The notes under the pieces: generated by a model
What the model was told of the DNA's origin: nothing
Database searches by the model: none
What the model saw: the letters and a program-made list of their open reading frames with translations, nothing else
Position numbers and translations under genes: made by a program
Shown: piece after piece, positions 1 through 6,532 of the stretch
Layout of the letters: each line of letters begins with the position of its first letter
Position numbering within the stretch: the first letter of the stretch is position 1
Assembly (NCBI GenBank): GCA_001796965.1
Contig: MGOA01000044.1
Location: forward strand, 1-13,032
Source: Chloroflexi bacterium RBG_16_64_43
Lineage (GTDB): Bacteria > Chloroflexota > Anaerolineae > Anaerolineales > RBG-16-64-43
Length of the DNA: 13,032 bases
Direction: 5' to 3'

Positions 1-55
1 GCCCCCAGCGGGGCAGCCTCCATGAATACGGTCCGGCCGACCGCGATATCCGAGG

Positions 56-562
56 CTATTGCGGGAGCGCGAATTCCCACTCGCAGTATGAGGTCGAGAC
101 CGGGTCGGGCGGAGCGTGCAGGCAGCGTGTCTCGATGCGCGGGTCGACGGCTCGCGCGAACTCGCTGTACTCCACGAGCCCGACCCCGCGGCAGGGGAAG
201 GCCGGCAAACCCTTCTGTTGGCGGGTGGCCTGTACCCGACATTCGAGCATGCGAAAACGCATCAAGTGGTCATCCACCGCCTGGCATTCCTGGCGGTTGA
301 TTGTGGCATACAGCCGGTACTCAAGTGCGCGGCCGAGTGACCACAGCCCTCCGCCGTGCGGGATGCGAAAGGCCTCCATGATCCGCCGCGCCTCGGCCGG
401 CGCGAAACGTGCCCAGGCGGCCCGGTCGAGCTCCATGGCTTCCTTCAGCCCGTGACGCTCTTCGGCCGCCAGGAACCAACACCCGTCGTGGGCCAGCCAA
501 TTGCGGGAGTAGATCCTCACCAGGCTGATCAAGTCCTCACGGGGCAACGCTTCAAGATCCAT
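56..562 (-). CDS. DUF6125-like cysteine-containing protein
   Basis: A 168-residue soluble protein with no signal peptide or membrane segment. The N-terminal half carries a helical pattern around RNWLAHDGCWFLAAEE. The C-terminal half carries regularly placed cysteines: C108 in ECRVQ, C124 in FPC, C147 before a PPDP motif, and C160 in CEWEF. From memory this order (ECRVQ, FPC, G-Y-FA-DPRI, C-PPDP, C-W-F) is that of the uncharacterised family DUF6125. The cysteines suggest a metal or redox site, but no reaction is known. The ATG at 562 is preceded on the minus strand by GGGAGG at ideal spacing and by a plausible promoter. It is divergent from the lipoprotein gene. The TAG stop is at 56-58. Length and start look intact. 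Sure of the gene, fairly sure of the family, no claim on function. Confidence 0.8.
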   Translation of the reverse strand: MDLEALPREDLISLVRIYSRNWLAHDGCWFLAAEERHGLKEAMELDRAAWARFAPAEARRIMEAFRIPHGGGLWSLGRALEYRLYATINRQECQAVDDHLMRFRMLECRVQATRQQKGLPAFPCRGVGLVEYSEFARAVDPRIETRCLHAPPDPVSTSYCEWEFALPQ

Positions 563-617
563 GGTGCCTCCCTCGGTCCTCTCGCGGGTCGGGCCGCCCG
601 CGCCAACGTCCTCATCT

Positions 618-645
618 ATTATCCTTGCGAAATGGTATTTGGCAA
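618..645 (-). promoter_or_regulatory. sigma-70-type promoter for the DUF6125-like gene
   Basis: On the minus strand a -35 element TTGCCA (640-645) and a -10 element GATAAT (618-623) are separated by 16 bases. They lie about 55 bases upstream of the ATG at 562. The spacing is at the short end but both hexamers are close to consensus. Transcription would start near 611. Confidence 0.5.
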
Positions 646-684
646 GCGGTTGGCCCGGAGCGCATCTGCCTGGGGCTCTTCCCG

Positions 685-714
685 TTCGTCAGAAGACGAA
701 ATGCAAGTTAGAAT
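685..714 (+). promoter_or_regulatory. promoter with palindromic operator candidate for the lipoprotein gene
   Basis: A -10-like TAGAAT lies at 709-714. Around the expected -35 position is a perfect inverted repeat, TTCGTC (685-690), AGAA spacer, GACGAA (695-700). The -35 itself is poor (TTCGTC or TCGTCA), which would fit a promoter controlled by a protein bound to the repeat. The ATG of the lipoprotein is 55 bases downstream. The repeat is seen directly; its role is inference. Confidence 0.4.
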
Positions 715-769
715 AGCCGTCCAGAAGGTCCTTTTGAATTCAATTGGGCAAACCGTGAGGGATGAAACG

Positions 770-1402
770 ATGACAGCTCGCCAAACGCCGAAAGCACTGC
801 TTCTCGTGTGGAGCATTCTGATCGCCACCGCAATTGCCTGCAACGTGCCCGGGCTCGTCGGCCCACCGGCCGGGCCGGCGCCGACCCAGCCGGTAGTGCT
901 GCTTCCCACCCAACAAGTCGAGCCTCCGACTCAGCCTGTTGCGACGGTCGAACAGCCCACGCTGCCACCGCCGCCCACAGCCGCGCCCACAGCCGCGCCC
1001 ACCTTGACGCCCTCGGCTGTGCCCAGCCCGACGACGGACGTGATCACGATGGCTGCGCCGGTCGTCTCGACCATGACGCTGTACAAGGGCGCCGGTGCGT
1101 GCGAACCGAAGGAGATCACATTCAGCATTACTGTCACCAACCCGGACCAGGTGAAGAACGTGGTCCTCTTCCTGCGAACACAAGATAAAACGACAGCCTC
1201 CAAGACCGACTGGGACGAAGGGACCGCGCTGAATCCGCGTTCGGGAGGCGAGTTCAAGCGCACCTACCATTCGTCCGACATACCGACCTACGGCAGCTTC
1301 GGCAATGCGTGGCTGTACTACCAATTCGTGGTCACCGACAAACAAAACAAGCTCATCCGCGGACGGGTCTTCACCGATGTGACCTTCCAGGCCTGCCCGT
1401 AA
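770..1402 (+). CDS. Small secreted lipoprotein with Pro/Thr-rich stalk and C-terminal beta-type domain
   Basis: A 210-residue protein. Residues 1-24 are a lipoprotein signal: K8, a hydrophobic core, then a lipobox-like AIAC with the acylated cysteine at C24. Residues about 25-100 form a low-complexity stalk rich in Pro, Thr, Ala and Val, including a PTAAPTAAPT stretch encoded by 12-base direct repeats near 970-1000. The remaining ~110 residues look like a folded beta-sandwich: alternating hydrophobics, a YKGAGAC segment, ITVTNPDQVKNVVLFLRTQ and a terminal FQACP, whose two cysteines could form a disulphide. The start at 770 was preferred over the longer open frame because the signal peptide begins there, preceded by GAGGGATG. 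Probably anchored outside the membrane through C24. Ligand unknown. Next gene is 262 bases away. Confidence 0.8.
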   Translation: MTARQTPKALLLVWSILIATAIACNVPGLVGPPAGPAPTQPVVLLPTQQVEPPTQPVATVEQPTLPPPPTAAPTAAPTLTPSAVPSPTTDVITMAAPVVSTMTLYKGAGACEPKEITFSITVTNPDQVKNVVLFLRTQDKTTASKTDWDEGTALNPRSGGEFKRTYHSSDIPTYGSFGNAWLYYQFVVTDKQNKLIRGRVFTDVTFQACP

Positions 1403-1503
1403 GCTGTTCGGCCGGCCGTGGCGCCGCCCCGCTATTCTGGGCGTGGCATGCGGTGGGCATGGGCCCGGGTTCTTGAGCCGCGCTTGGATGGAATGCACGG
1501 GGT

Positions 1504-1538
1504 GAGCAGATTCGCGTTAGGGTCGGCTGCATCTGCTC
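1504..1538. repeat. 8-bp inverted repeat in the gap before the sensor kinase
   Basis: GAGCAGAT (1504-1511) and ATCTGCTC (1531-1538) are perfect inverted copies separated by 19 bases. They lie in the 262-base gap 1403-1664 between the lipoprotein and the KdpD-like gene. No T run follows either side, so this is not a standard terminator; an operator or mRNA hairpin are options. Nothing else recognisable is in this gap. Confidence 0.4.
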
Positions 1539-1664
1539 GAGTCCACCGTCACGCATCCCTTCGGCCTGCCGCCTGCAAGACGCACGGACATGACACCGGC
1601 GAGCTGAGTCGCTCGAGCCGGAACCTGCCCCGATGAGAGACCACCCGTCACGGCGAAGGGCAAA

Positions 1665-3143
1665 ATGCAGCGGCCTCTCGTGCACATCACCGTTCGATCC
1701 ATTCTCGCCGCGTTGATGGTTGTCTTGGCGAGCGGACTGATGCTGCTGGTCCGCAACTGGGTCACGACCCCAACTGTGGCGCTTCTCTATCTGCTCCCCG
1801 TAGGCTTGAGCACGGCCGCTTGGGGATTGGTCCCGGGTCTGGTCGCTGCCCTGGGAGCATTTGTCGCCTTCAACTACTTCTTCTTGCCACCCTTCTTCAC
1901 GCTGCACGTGCTGCATGCGGAGGACCTCCTCGCGCTGGTCGTTTTTCTCGTCGTGGCGGTCACGATGAGCCGGCTGGTCGGCCGCGCCGAATCCAATCTG
2001 GCGCGCGCCCAAGCCCGCGAGCATGAGGCGGTGCACTTGCACGAGCTGACCGCCGCCCTGGCCGGGATGCACGATGACACGACCATTCTCCAGGCATTGG
2101 CGGAACATGTGCGTGCGACATTCCGAGGGAACGAGGTGCAGGTCAGCCTGCAAGCCGAAGCGGGCGGTCCAGTGGAAGTCGTCGCGTCACCTTCGCACCG
2201 CGCATCACCGGAATCGAGGCCGACCATCGCACTCCCCATTCTTGGCATGCGAGGGATGATGGGAGAAATCGCCATCTGGCGAGCAGCGGGCGGTCTCACT
2301 TCAGACGAATTACGGCTCCTTGGCACATTCAGCCGCGAGGCCGCGCTGGCCGTGGAGCGGGTGGGCCTGGCAGAAGCCAAGAGCCGCGCCCGAGCGCTGG
2401 TTCAGAGCGATGCCCTCAAGGCGGCGATTCTTTCCTCAGTCTCCCACGAGCTTCGGTCGCCGTTGGCCACGATCAAGGCCTCGGTGACTAGCCTGCGCAC
2501 GGCCCTGGTCCCCTGGGAGTCGGAGGCGCGCGAGCAACTTCTACAGGCGGTCGAGGAAGAGACCGACCATCTCAACGAACTGGTCGGCAACCTGCTGGAT
2601 ATGTCGCGTATCGAGGCCGGCTCGCTCAAGCCCCAACGACAATGGAACGATCTGGGTGAAATCCTGCAGTCGGTGCTGGGCCGCATGCGGTCGGCGCTGG
2701 CTCAGCACCATGTCGTGGCGGAACTGCCCGCCGACTTGCCGCTCGTTCCAGTCGACTGGGTGGAGATCGAGCAGGTCTTCCGCAACTTGCTGAGCAATAG
2801 CATCAAGTACTCGCCGCCTGGGACCACGGTCCGTATCGTGGCACGCGAGCATACCCCGTGGCTGAGGGTCGAGGTCCACAACCAAGGCCCGGCGATCCCC
2901 GAAATGTACTTGGAGCGGATCTTCGATAAGTTCTTCCGCTTCACCGCCCAGGATCAGGTTGCGGGGACCGGATTGGGGCTCTCGATATGTAAGGGAATCG
3001 TCGAAGCCCACGGCGGGCGGATCTGGGTCGAGAACCTCTCCCCAGGTGTGGCCTTCAAATTCCTGTTGCCATTGACGTGGGAAGGCGCGCGGCCTCGAGA
3101 GATGGAAAGCCATGAACCAACATCCTCACGTCCTGGTGATTGA
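1665..3143 (+). CDS. KdpD-like sensor histidine kinase, short form without the KdpD N-terminal domains
   Basis: A 492-residue membrane kinase. Residues about 10-110 are a DUF4118 four-helix membrane unit as in KdpD (ALLYLLPVGLSTAAWG, then AFVAFNYFFLPPFFTL, then LLALVVFLVVAVTMSRLVGR). A coiled segment and a GAF-like domain follow (about 125-235). The HisKA domain has its phospho-acceptor H261 in SHELRSP. The ATP-binding domain has an N box with N378 (NLLSNSIKYSPP), a G1 box read as NQGPAIP, an F box at DKFFRF and a G2 box GTGLGLS at 434-440. E. coli KdpD is about 890 residues; the cytoplasmic Walker-A and universal-stress domains that normally precede DUF4118 are absent, and the upstream frame does not encode them. 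The RBS is modest (AAGGG). Its 3' end overlaps the response regulator by 32 bases, so the pair is co-translated. It presumably senses K+ limitation or a related envelope signal. Confidence 0.88.
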   Translation: MQRPLVHITVRSILAALMVVLASGLMLLVRNWVTTPTVALLYLLPVGLSTAAWGLVPGLVAALGAFVAFNYFFLPPFFTLHVLHAEDLLALVVFLVVAVTMSRLVGRAESNLARAQAREHEAVHLHELTAALAGMHDDTTILQALAEHVRATFRGNEVQVSLQAEAGGPVEVVASPSHRASPESRPTIALPILGMRGMMGEIAIWRAAGGLTSDELRLLGTFSREAALAVERVGLAEAKSRARALVQSDALKAAILSSVSHELRSPLATIKASVTSLRTALVPWESEAREQLLQAVEEETDHLNELVGNLLDMSRIEAGSLKPQRQWNDLGEILQSVLGRMRSALAQHHVVAELPADLPLVPVDWVEIEQVFRNLLSNSIKYSPPGTTVRIVAREHTPWLRVEVHNQGPAIPEMYLERIFDKFFRFTAQDQVAGTGLGLSICKGIVEAHGGRIWVENLSPGVAFKFLLPLTWEGARPREMESHEPTSSRPGD

Positions 3144-3807
3144 CGACGAGCCGCAGATCTTACGGGCGCTGCGCACCATCCTCGGTGCCCGGCAGTTTCG
3201 CGTCTCCACAGCGAGCCGCGGAGAGGAGGGCCTAGCGCTAGCCGCAGCCCAGCCCCCCGATCTGGTCATTCTGGACCTGACGCTCCCCGATATCGACGGC
3301 TTTGAAGTATGCGCCCGGCTCCGCGCGTGGACCCAGGTTCCGATCATCGTGCTGTCGGTCCGCGACGATGAGGGCGCCAAAGTCCGTGCGCTCGACCGGG
3401 GTGCCGATGACTACCTGACGAAACCGTTCGGTATCGAGGAGCTACTGGCACGCATCCGCGTCGGGTTGCGCCACGCTGCTCGCACCCAAGGCGCCGCCCA
3501 GGTCATTGTCAAGGCCGGATCGCTCGAGATCGACCTTTCGCAGTACAAGGTGCTCAAGGGGGGTGTCGAAGTCAAGCTGACCGGGACCGAATACAAGTTG
3601 CTGGCCTACCTCATTGCCAATGCGGGCCGCGTGCTCACCCACCGGTCGCTCTTGACCTCTGTCTGGGGTCCGGCCGACGCCGATCACGTGGAATACCTGC
3701 GCGTTTTCATCCGCCAATTGCGATTGAAACTCGAAGACAACCCCGAGGAACCGAAATACCTGCGAACCGAACCGGGTGTTGGATACCGCTTCGATCTTGA
3801 TGACTAG
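3112..3807 (+). CDS. kdpE: KdpE-like OmpR-family response regulator
   Basis: A 231-residue, full-length regulator. The receiver domain (1-120) has acidic pocket D11/D12, phospho-acceptor D55 in LVILDLTLP, S82 in VLSVRDD and K104 in YLTKPF. The C-terminal winged-helix domain (about 130-231) has the KdpE-type segments LTGTEYKLLAYL, GRVLTHRSLLTSVWG, EYLRVFIRQLRLKLE and TEPGVGYRF. It starts inside the kinase gene (32-base overlap), with GGAAAG upstream of the ATG. It should be phosphorylated by the adjacent kinase and bind promoters. In most bacteria the target is kdpFABC, which is not in this window; the next transcription unit, encoding a KimA-like importer, is the obvious local candidate target (inference). 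Confidence 0.92.
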   Translation: MNQHPHVLVIDDEPQILRALRTILGARQFRVSTASRGEEGLALAAAQPPDLVILDLTLPDIDGFEVCARLRAWTQVPIIVLSVRDDEGAKVRALDRGADDYLTKPFGIEELLARIRVGLRHAARTQGAAQVIVKAGSLEIDLSQYKVLKGGVEVKLTGTEYKLLAYLIANAGRVLTHRSLLTSVWGPADADHVEYLRVFIRQLRLKLEDNPEEPKYLRTEPGVGYRFDLDD

Positions 3808-3848
3808 CCGGCGACCGCCGTCTCATGAACCCCTGCGGTCACTTTGGG

Positions 3849-3873
3849 CGCCCCGAAAGGGGCGTTTTTATTT
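3849..3873 (+). terminator. Intrinsic terminator after the kinase/regulator operon
   Basis: A perfect hairpin CGCCCC (3849-3854), GAAA tetraloop, GGGGCG (3859-3864) is followed directly by TTTTTATTT. It lies about 42 bases after the regulator stop, ends the two-component operon, and separates it from the transporter unit. Confidence 0.9.
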
Positions 3874-3899
3874 GTTCCTTATGTAACTGCCCCACATCT

Positions 3900-3952
3900 T
3901 TGTGTGTGCCTTATTTCACAGTTGTAGACTGGCTCACGAGAGGCACGTGAGC
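3900..3952 (+). promoter_or_regulatory. Candidate promoter and operator-like inverted repeat before the transporter unit
   Basis: A -10-like TAGACT (3925-3930, preceded by TG) has a weak TTGTGT -35 at 3900-3905 with 19-base spacing. Starting one base after the -10 is a perfect inverted repeat, GCTCACG (3932-3938) and CGTGAGC (3946-3952), with a 7-base spacer, covering the expected start site. The local sequence 3865-3930 is AT-richer than its surroundings, as for a promoter. The repeat is certain; its operator role is inferred. The rest of the gap to 4077 shows nothing else recognisable. Confidence 0.4.
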
Positions 3953-4077
3953 AGATCGGGGCGGGGATTCGGCTTCGCCTGTGCGACAAGTCCCGGGTGC
4001 CGGATTGACGAGGCTTGTTGCGACGGATCGAACATCAGGCATCAGACCGCGCCACCCGCCCCATGGAATGAGCCAGC

Positions 4078-4518
4078 ATGACGACAGACGACAAGATCAC
4101 CCAGCCGACCTTCGTGGCAAGGCTCTTTGAGGAGGAGCGGACGGGTATTGCCCAAGCAGACCGGACGCGCGTGGGCCAATCACTGGCGGAGATCGAGCTG
4201 GATGAAATCATCGGCAAGACGAAACGTTGGGCCAGAGCCGGCCAGCTCAACCGCGGGCTCAGCCTCACCTTGCCGTACTTCGACGATCAGGCCATGGAGA
4301 TCCGCTGGCGCGAGTTGCAGGTCATCCCTCGCGGGCGGGTGCCCTTCGTGCCAGCGTTCGTGGTCATCGCGGCTCGCCTCGAGAGCGAGAAGGCAAACCG
4401 GGAGAACGGGATGAGCGCCACGACCCGCGAGCACCTGCTCGGCCAGCTGCGCAGACTCGACCTGGCCTTCGGGGGCGGGGCGCAAAACCTGTGCGGGTCG
4501 GGCTCCAAGACGGAATGA
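4078..4518 (+). CDS. Hypothetical protein encoded just before the KimA-like transporter
   Basis: A 146-residue protein I do not recognise. It has no signal peptide or membrane segment. The N-terminal half is charged and probably helical (FVARLFEEERTG, then LAEIELDEIIGKTKRW). The middle has beta-like stretches (LSLTLPYF, MEIRWRELQVIP, PFVPAFVVIAARL). The C-terminal part is a helix ending in a Gly-rich tail with one cysteine. The ATG at 4078 has only a weak ribosome binding site (GGAA). It ends 7 bases before the transporter start, so the two are almost surely co-transcribed and perhaps translationally coupled. A regulator or cytoplasmic partner of the transporter is possible, but this rests on position alone. 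Confidence 0.62.
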   Translation: MTTDDKITQPTFVARLFEEERTGIAQADRTRVGQSLAEIELDEIIGKTKRWARAGQLNRGLSLTLPYFDDQAMEIRWRELQVIPRGRVPFVPAFVVIAARLESEKANRENGMSATTREHLLGQLRRLDLAFGGGAQNLCGSGSKTE

Positions 4519-4525
4519 ACCGGAC

Positions 4526-6313
4526 ATGCTCTCAGTAGTGTTGCTGATCCTTATTCTGGTCATATCGTACAAGCTCGCCCCTCGTGAAAACAAGGAGCAT
4601 GCCCACGTGCACGGCGCCGGCCAGGTCGGCATGGTTGCCGCGCTGGCTCTGTTCGGAGTGGATTACTTCACTTCGTACTTCTATGCCACGGGGGAGATGA
4701 TGACCGCGCTCCACCCCTACGGGCTCGAACGCTACGGCTACATCGCGGTCGTGGTCATCGCCCTGGCCAACTTCGCCTTCGGCGTGTTGTACATGTATTC
4801 GCTGGGAATCTTCAACGAAGGGGGCGGGTCCTACACCGCCTCCATGCGCTACCTTGCCCCGACCCTGAGCCTGATCGTCGCGGTCACGCTGATCGAGGAT
4901 TACGTCTTTACCATCGTGGTATCGGCCCTCTCGGGTGGCGACCAACTGTTGTCCATCATCGGAGCCTACGGGGAGAGCTGGATCTGGCATTTCTTGATCG
5001 GCGCCGCACTGGCGGCGGTGACCTGGTACCTCACCATTCGCGGCCGCGGTGAGTCAGCCAAGGTGGTGACCACCCTGTTGGCAGCCTTCGTGTTGCTCAC
5101 AATCACCATGGCAATCGGGCTGATCGTGGCCCACACCCGAGGTGTGCCGCCCGTGCCGCCCAGCGAAGCGCCGCTGCCCGCCTCCTTCGGCCGAGCCTTG
5201 CTCCATTTACTCACCGCCTCGATGAAGGGCATGGTCGCCCTGACCGGCCTGGAAGCGATGTCGAACGGCATCCAGTTCGTGATCAACGAGGACGTCAGCC
5301 TGGTCAAATGGGGCAAGCAGCGGCTGCCGCGCCTGCGCCGGCTGTGGACCTTCTACAGCGGGAAGGCCGGCATCGGACGCTTCGTGCAGACATCTTTCCT
5401 GTTCTATGGCGGATTGACGACTTTGTTCCTGACGATCTTCGCCATCCGCTTCGACGTCTATGACGGCACCCTGGGGCGAACCCTGGTGGGTAATCTGGCC
5501 CACATCGGGTTCGCCCAGGTGCCCGGGGGGTCGGTGTTGTTCTGGGCCTATCAGATCCTGGGCGTGATGCTGCTGGCGGCCGCCTCGATGACTGCCCTGC
5601 AGGATGCCCAGGCCACCGAGTGGCGCGACGTGGCCATCGGCGAGATACCGGAGTTCGTTGTCTACCGGCACCCGAACGGCACGTTCACGCGCTCTACGAC
5701 GATCACGTTCATCGTCGCGGTCGTGGTCATGTTCCTGGTCAAAGGCCGCACCAGTGTGGCCGCACCGTTCTATGGCGTGGGGGTCTTCCTGCCAATCAGC
5801 ATCATGGGTCTGGCCATCCGGCGCCACCTGCTGCAACACACCACCGGGCGTGCAAGGCGGTGGGGGGTGCTGCTCGCATCGGCGTGCGCGGTCCTATCCG
5901 GCGTGATCTTCATCGGTCAGCTCACCGGCAAGTGGGAGGAAGGCGGCTGGATTCGGTTGATCACCTTCGCCACCTTGTTCATCTCGGCCCATCTCGTGCT
6001 GCTCTCGCCGATGGGCTACCGCACTACGGGGCAAATCTACCGTATCGTCCGTGACAAGGCGCGCGTCCAAGGGGCAATGGCCTCGATCGTCGAGTGGCAG
6101 TCGCTGAAGATGCAGGAATACCGCTACGAGCTTCTTGTTCTCGTCGCACGCTTCTGGGAGGCGTTTGGAATCCGGCGCCCAGTCCGCTATGAGCAACCGG
6201 TCCAAGCCGGCGATTATGACCATGCATTGCATGTGGATCATCCAGATGCACCCTCAATCCTGGCGCCATATCTAGAGATACCCAAGGAGGTTGAGGCCCA
6301 GCATCATCTGTGA
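4526..6313 (+). CDS. kimA: KimA-like APC-superfamily potassium importer
   Basis: A 595-residue multi-pass membrane protein with about 12 core helices (residues 35-500) and a ~95-residue cytoplasmic tail. From memory of Bacillus KimA, the ion-site residues D36, Y43, D117, Y118, T121, S125, T230, E233 and Y377 correspond here to D46, Y53, D125, Y126, T129, S133, T240, E243 and Y416, in the same local motifs (D-x6-Y; DY-x2-T-x3-S; LTGLEAMSN; FYGVGVF). A GGGSY motif (99-103) matches the GGGAY of that family. Likely K+/H+ symport into the cell. Odd features are an extra hydrophobic N-terminal segment (2-18), a His-containing linker (HAHVH, 25-29) before the first core helix, and a tail with little similarity that I recognise. 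The RBS is weak; the start follows the upstream gene by 7 bases. Alternative: a related APC amino-acid permease. Confidence 0.8.
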   Translation: MLSVVLLILILVISYKLAPRENKEHAHVHGAGQVGMVAALALFGVDYFTSYFYATGEMMTALHPYGLERYGYIAVVVIALANFAFGVLYMYSLGIFNEGGGSYTASMRYLAPTLSLIVAVTLIEDYVFTIVVSALSGGDQLLSIIGAYGESWIWHFLIGAALAAVTWYLTIRGRGESAKVVTTLLAAFVLLTITMAIGLIVAHTRGVPPVPPSEAPLPASFGRALLHLLTASMKGMVALTGLEAMSNGIQFVINEDVSLVKWGKQRLPRLRRLWTFYSGKAGIGRFVQTSFLFYGGLTTLFLTIFAIRFDVYDGTLGRTLVGNLAHIGFAQVPGGSVLFWAYQILGVMLLAAASMTALQDAQATEWRDVAIGEIPEFVVYRHPNGTFTRSTTITFIVAVVVMFLVKGRTSVAAPFYGVGVFLPISIMGLAIRRHLLQHTTGRARRWGVLLASACAVLSGVIFIGQLTGKWEEGGWIRLITFATLFISAHLVLLSPMGYRTTGQIYRIVRDKARVQGAMASIVEWQSLKMQEYRYELLVLVARFWEAFGIRRPVRYEQPVQAGDYDHALHVDHPDAPSILAPYLEIPKEVEAQHHL

Positions 6314-6378
6314 GCCGGCTGCTCGGCCGCGCCGCAGAGCAGAAGACTTGGGTAGACCGATGCCGCATGTCTCATCGC

Positions 6379-6404
6379 GCCTCCTCCCGCTGCTTGGAGG
6401 AGGC
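6379..6404. repeat. 9-bp hairpin enclosing a strong SD-like sequence
   Basis: GCCTCCTCC (6379-6387) and GGAGGAGGC (6396-6404) are perfect inverted copies with an 8-base loop, 65 bases after the transporter stop. There is no T run after it. The right arm is an SD-like GGAGGAGG placed just before an ATG at 6407. The region 6314-6532 otherwise holds only the terminator at 6486-6509. Confidence 0.45.
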
Positions 6405-6485
6405 ACATGAAGACCGTCGCATGCCAGATGCCGTCTGCGCTGACCCCGGCTCGTAAGTCTGGCTACTTGGTAACCAAATCAAGAC

Positions 6486-6509
6486 AGCCCCCGCCGAAAG
6501 GCGGGGGCT
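6486..6509 (-). terminator. Strong hairpin terminator between the convergent kimA-like gene and glnA
   Basis: A perfect 10-bp stem, AGCCCCCGCC (6486-6495) and GGCGGGGGCT (6500-6509), with a GAAA loop on the plus strand. It lies 23 bases past the glnA stop. On the minus strand it is followed by the moderately U-rich GTCTTGATTTGG, better than the plus-strand flank, so it mainly ends glnA. It may also stop readthrough from the transporter side. Confidence 0.7.
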
Positions 6510-6532
6510 GTAGTCATTGCCACGAAGGGCGC

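Noticed and set aside
1..14. Small hairpin GCCCC-CAGC-GGGGC at the window edge
   Set aside because: A 5-bp stem without visible T run and cut by the edge; it could be the terminator of the minus-strand gene but cannot be judged.
356..769. Open frame continuing upstream of the lipoprotein
   Set aside because: The signal peptide and the ribosome binding site place the start at 770; the upstream part is antisense to the DUF6125-like gene and reads as non-protein sequence.
960..1003. Direct 12-base repeats in the lipoprotein gene
   Set aside because: They simply encode the Ala/Pro/Thr stalk, a common low-complexity feature, and are not a separate element.
740..2153. Long minus-strand open frames across the lipoprotein and kinase genes
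   Set aside because: They are low-complexity, Arg/His-rich shadows of well-supported plus-strand genes in GC-rich DNA.
2874..2900. G1 box of the kinase reads NQGPAIP in place of D-x-G-x-G
   Set aside because: The N-x-GP-x-IP variant occurs in other active histidine kinases as I recall, and all other boxes are intact, so I do not call the kinase inactive.
3865..4077. c-di-AMP (ydaO/yuaA) riboswitch before the KimA-like unit
   Set aside because: I could not find the conserved core segments of that riboswitch; only the inverted repeat and a weak promoter are visible. A covariance-model search would settle it.
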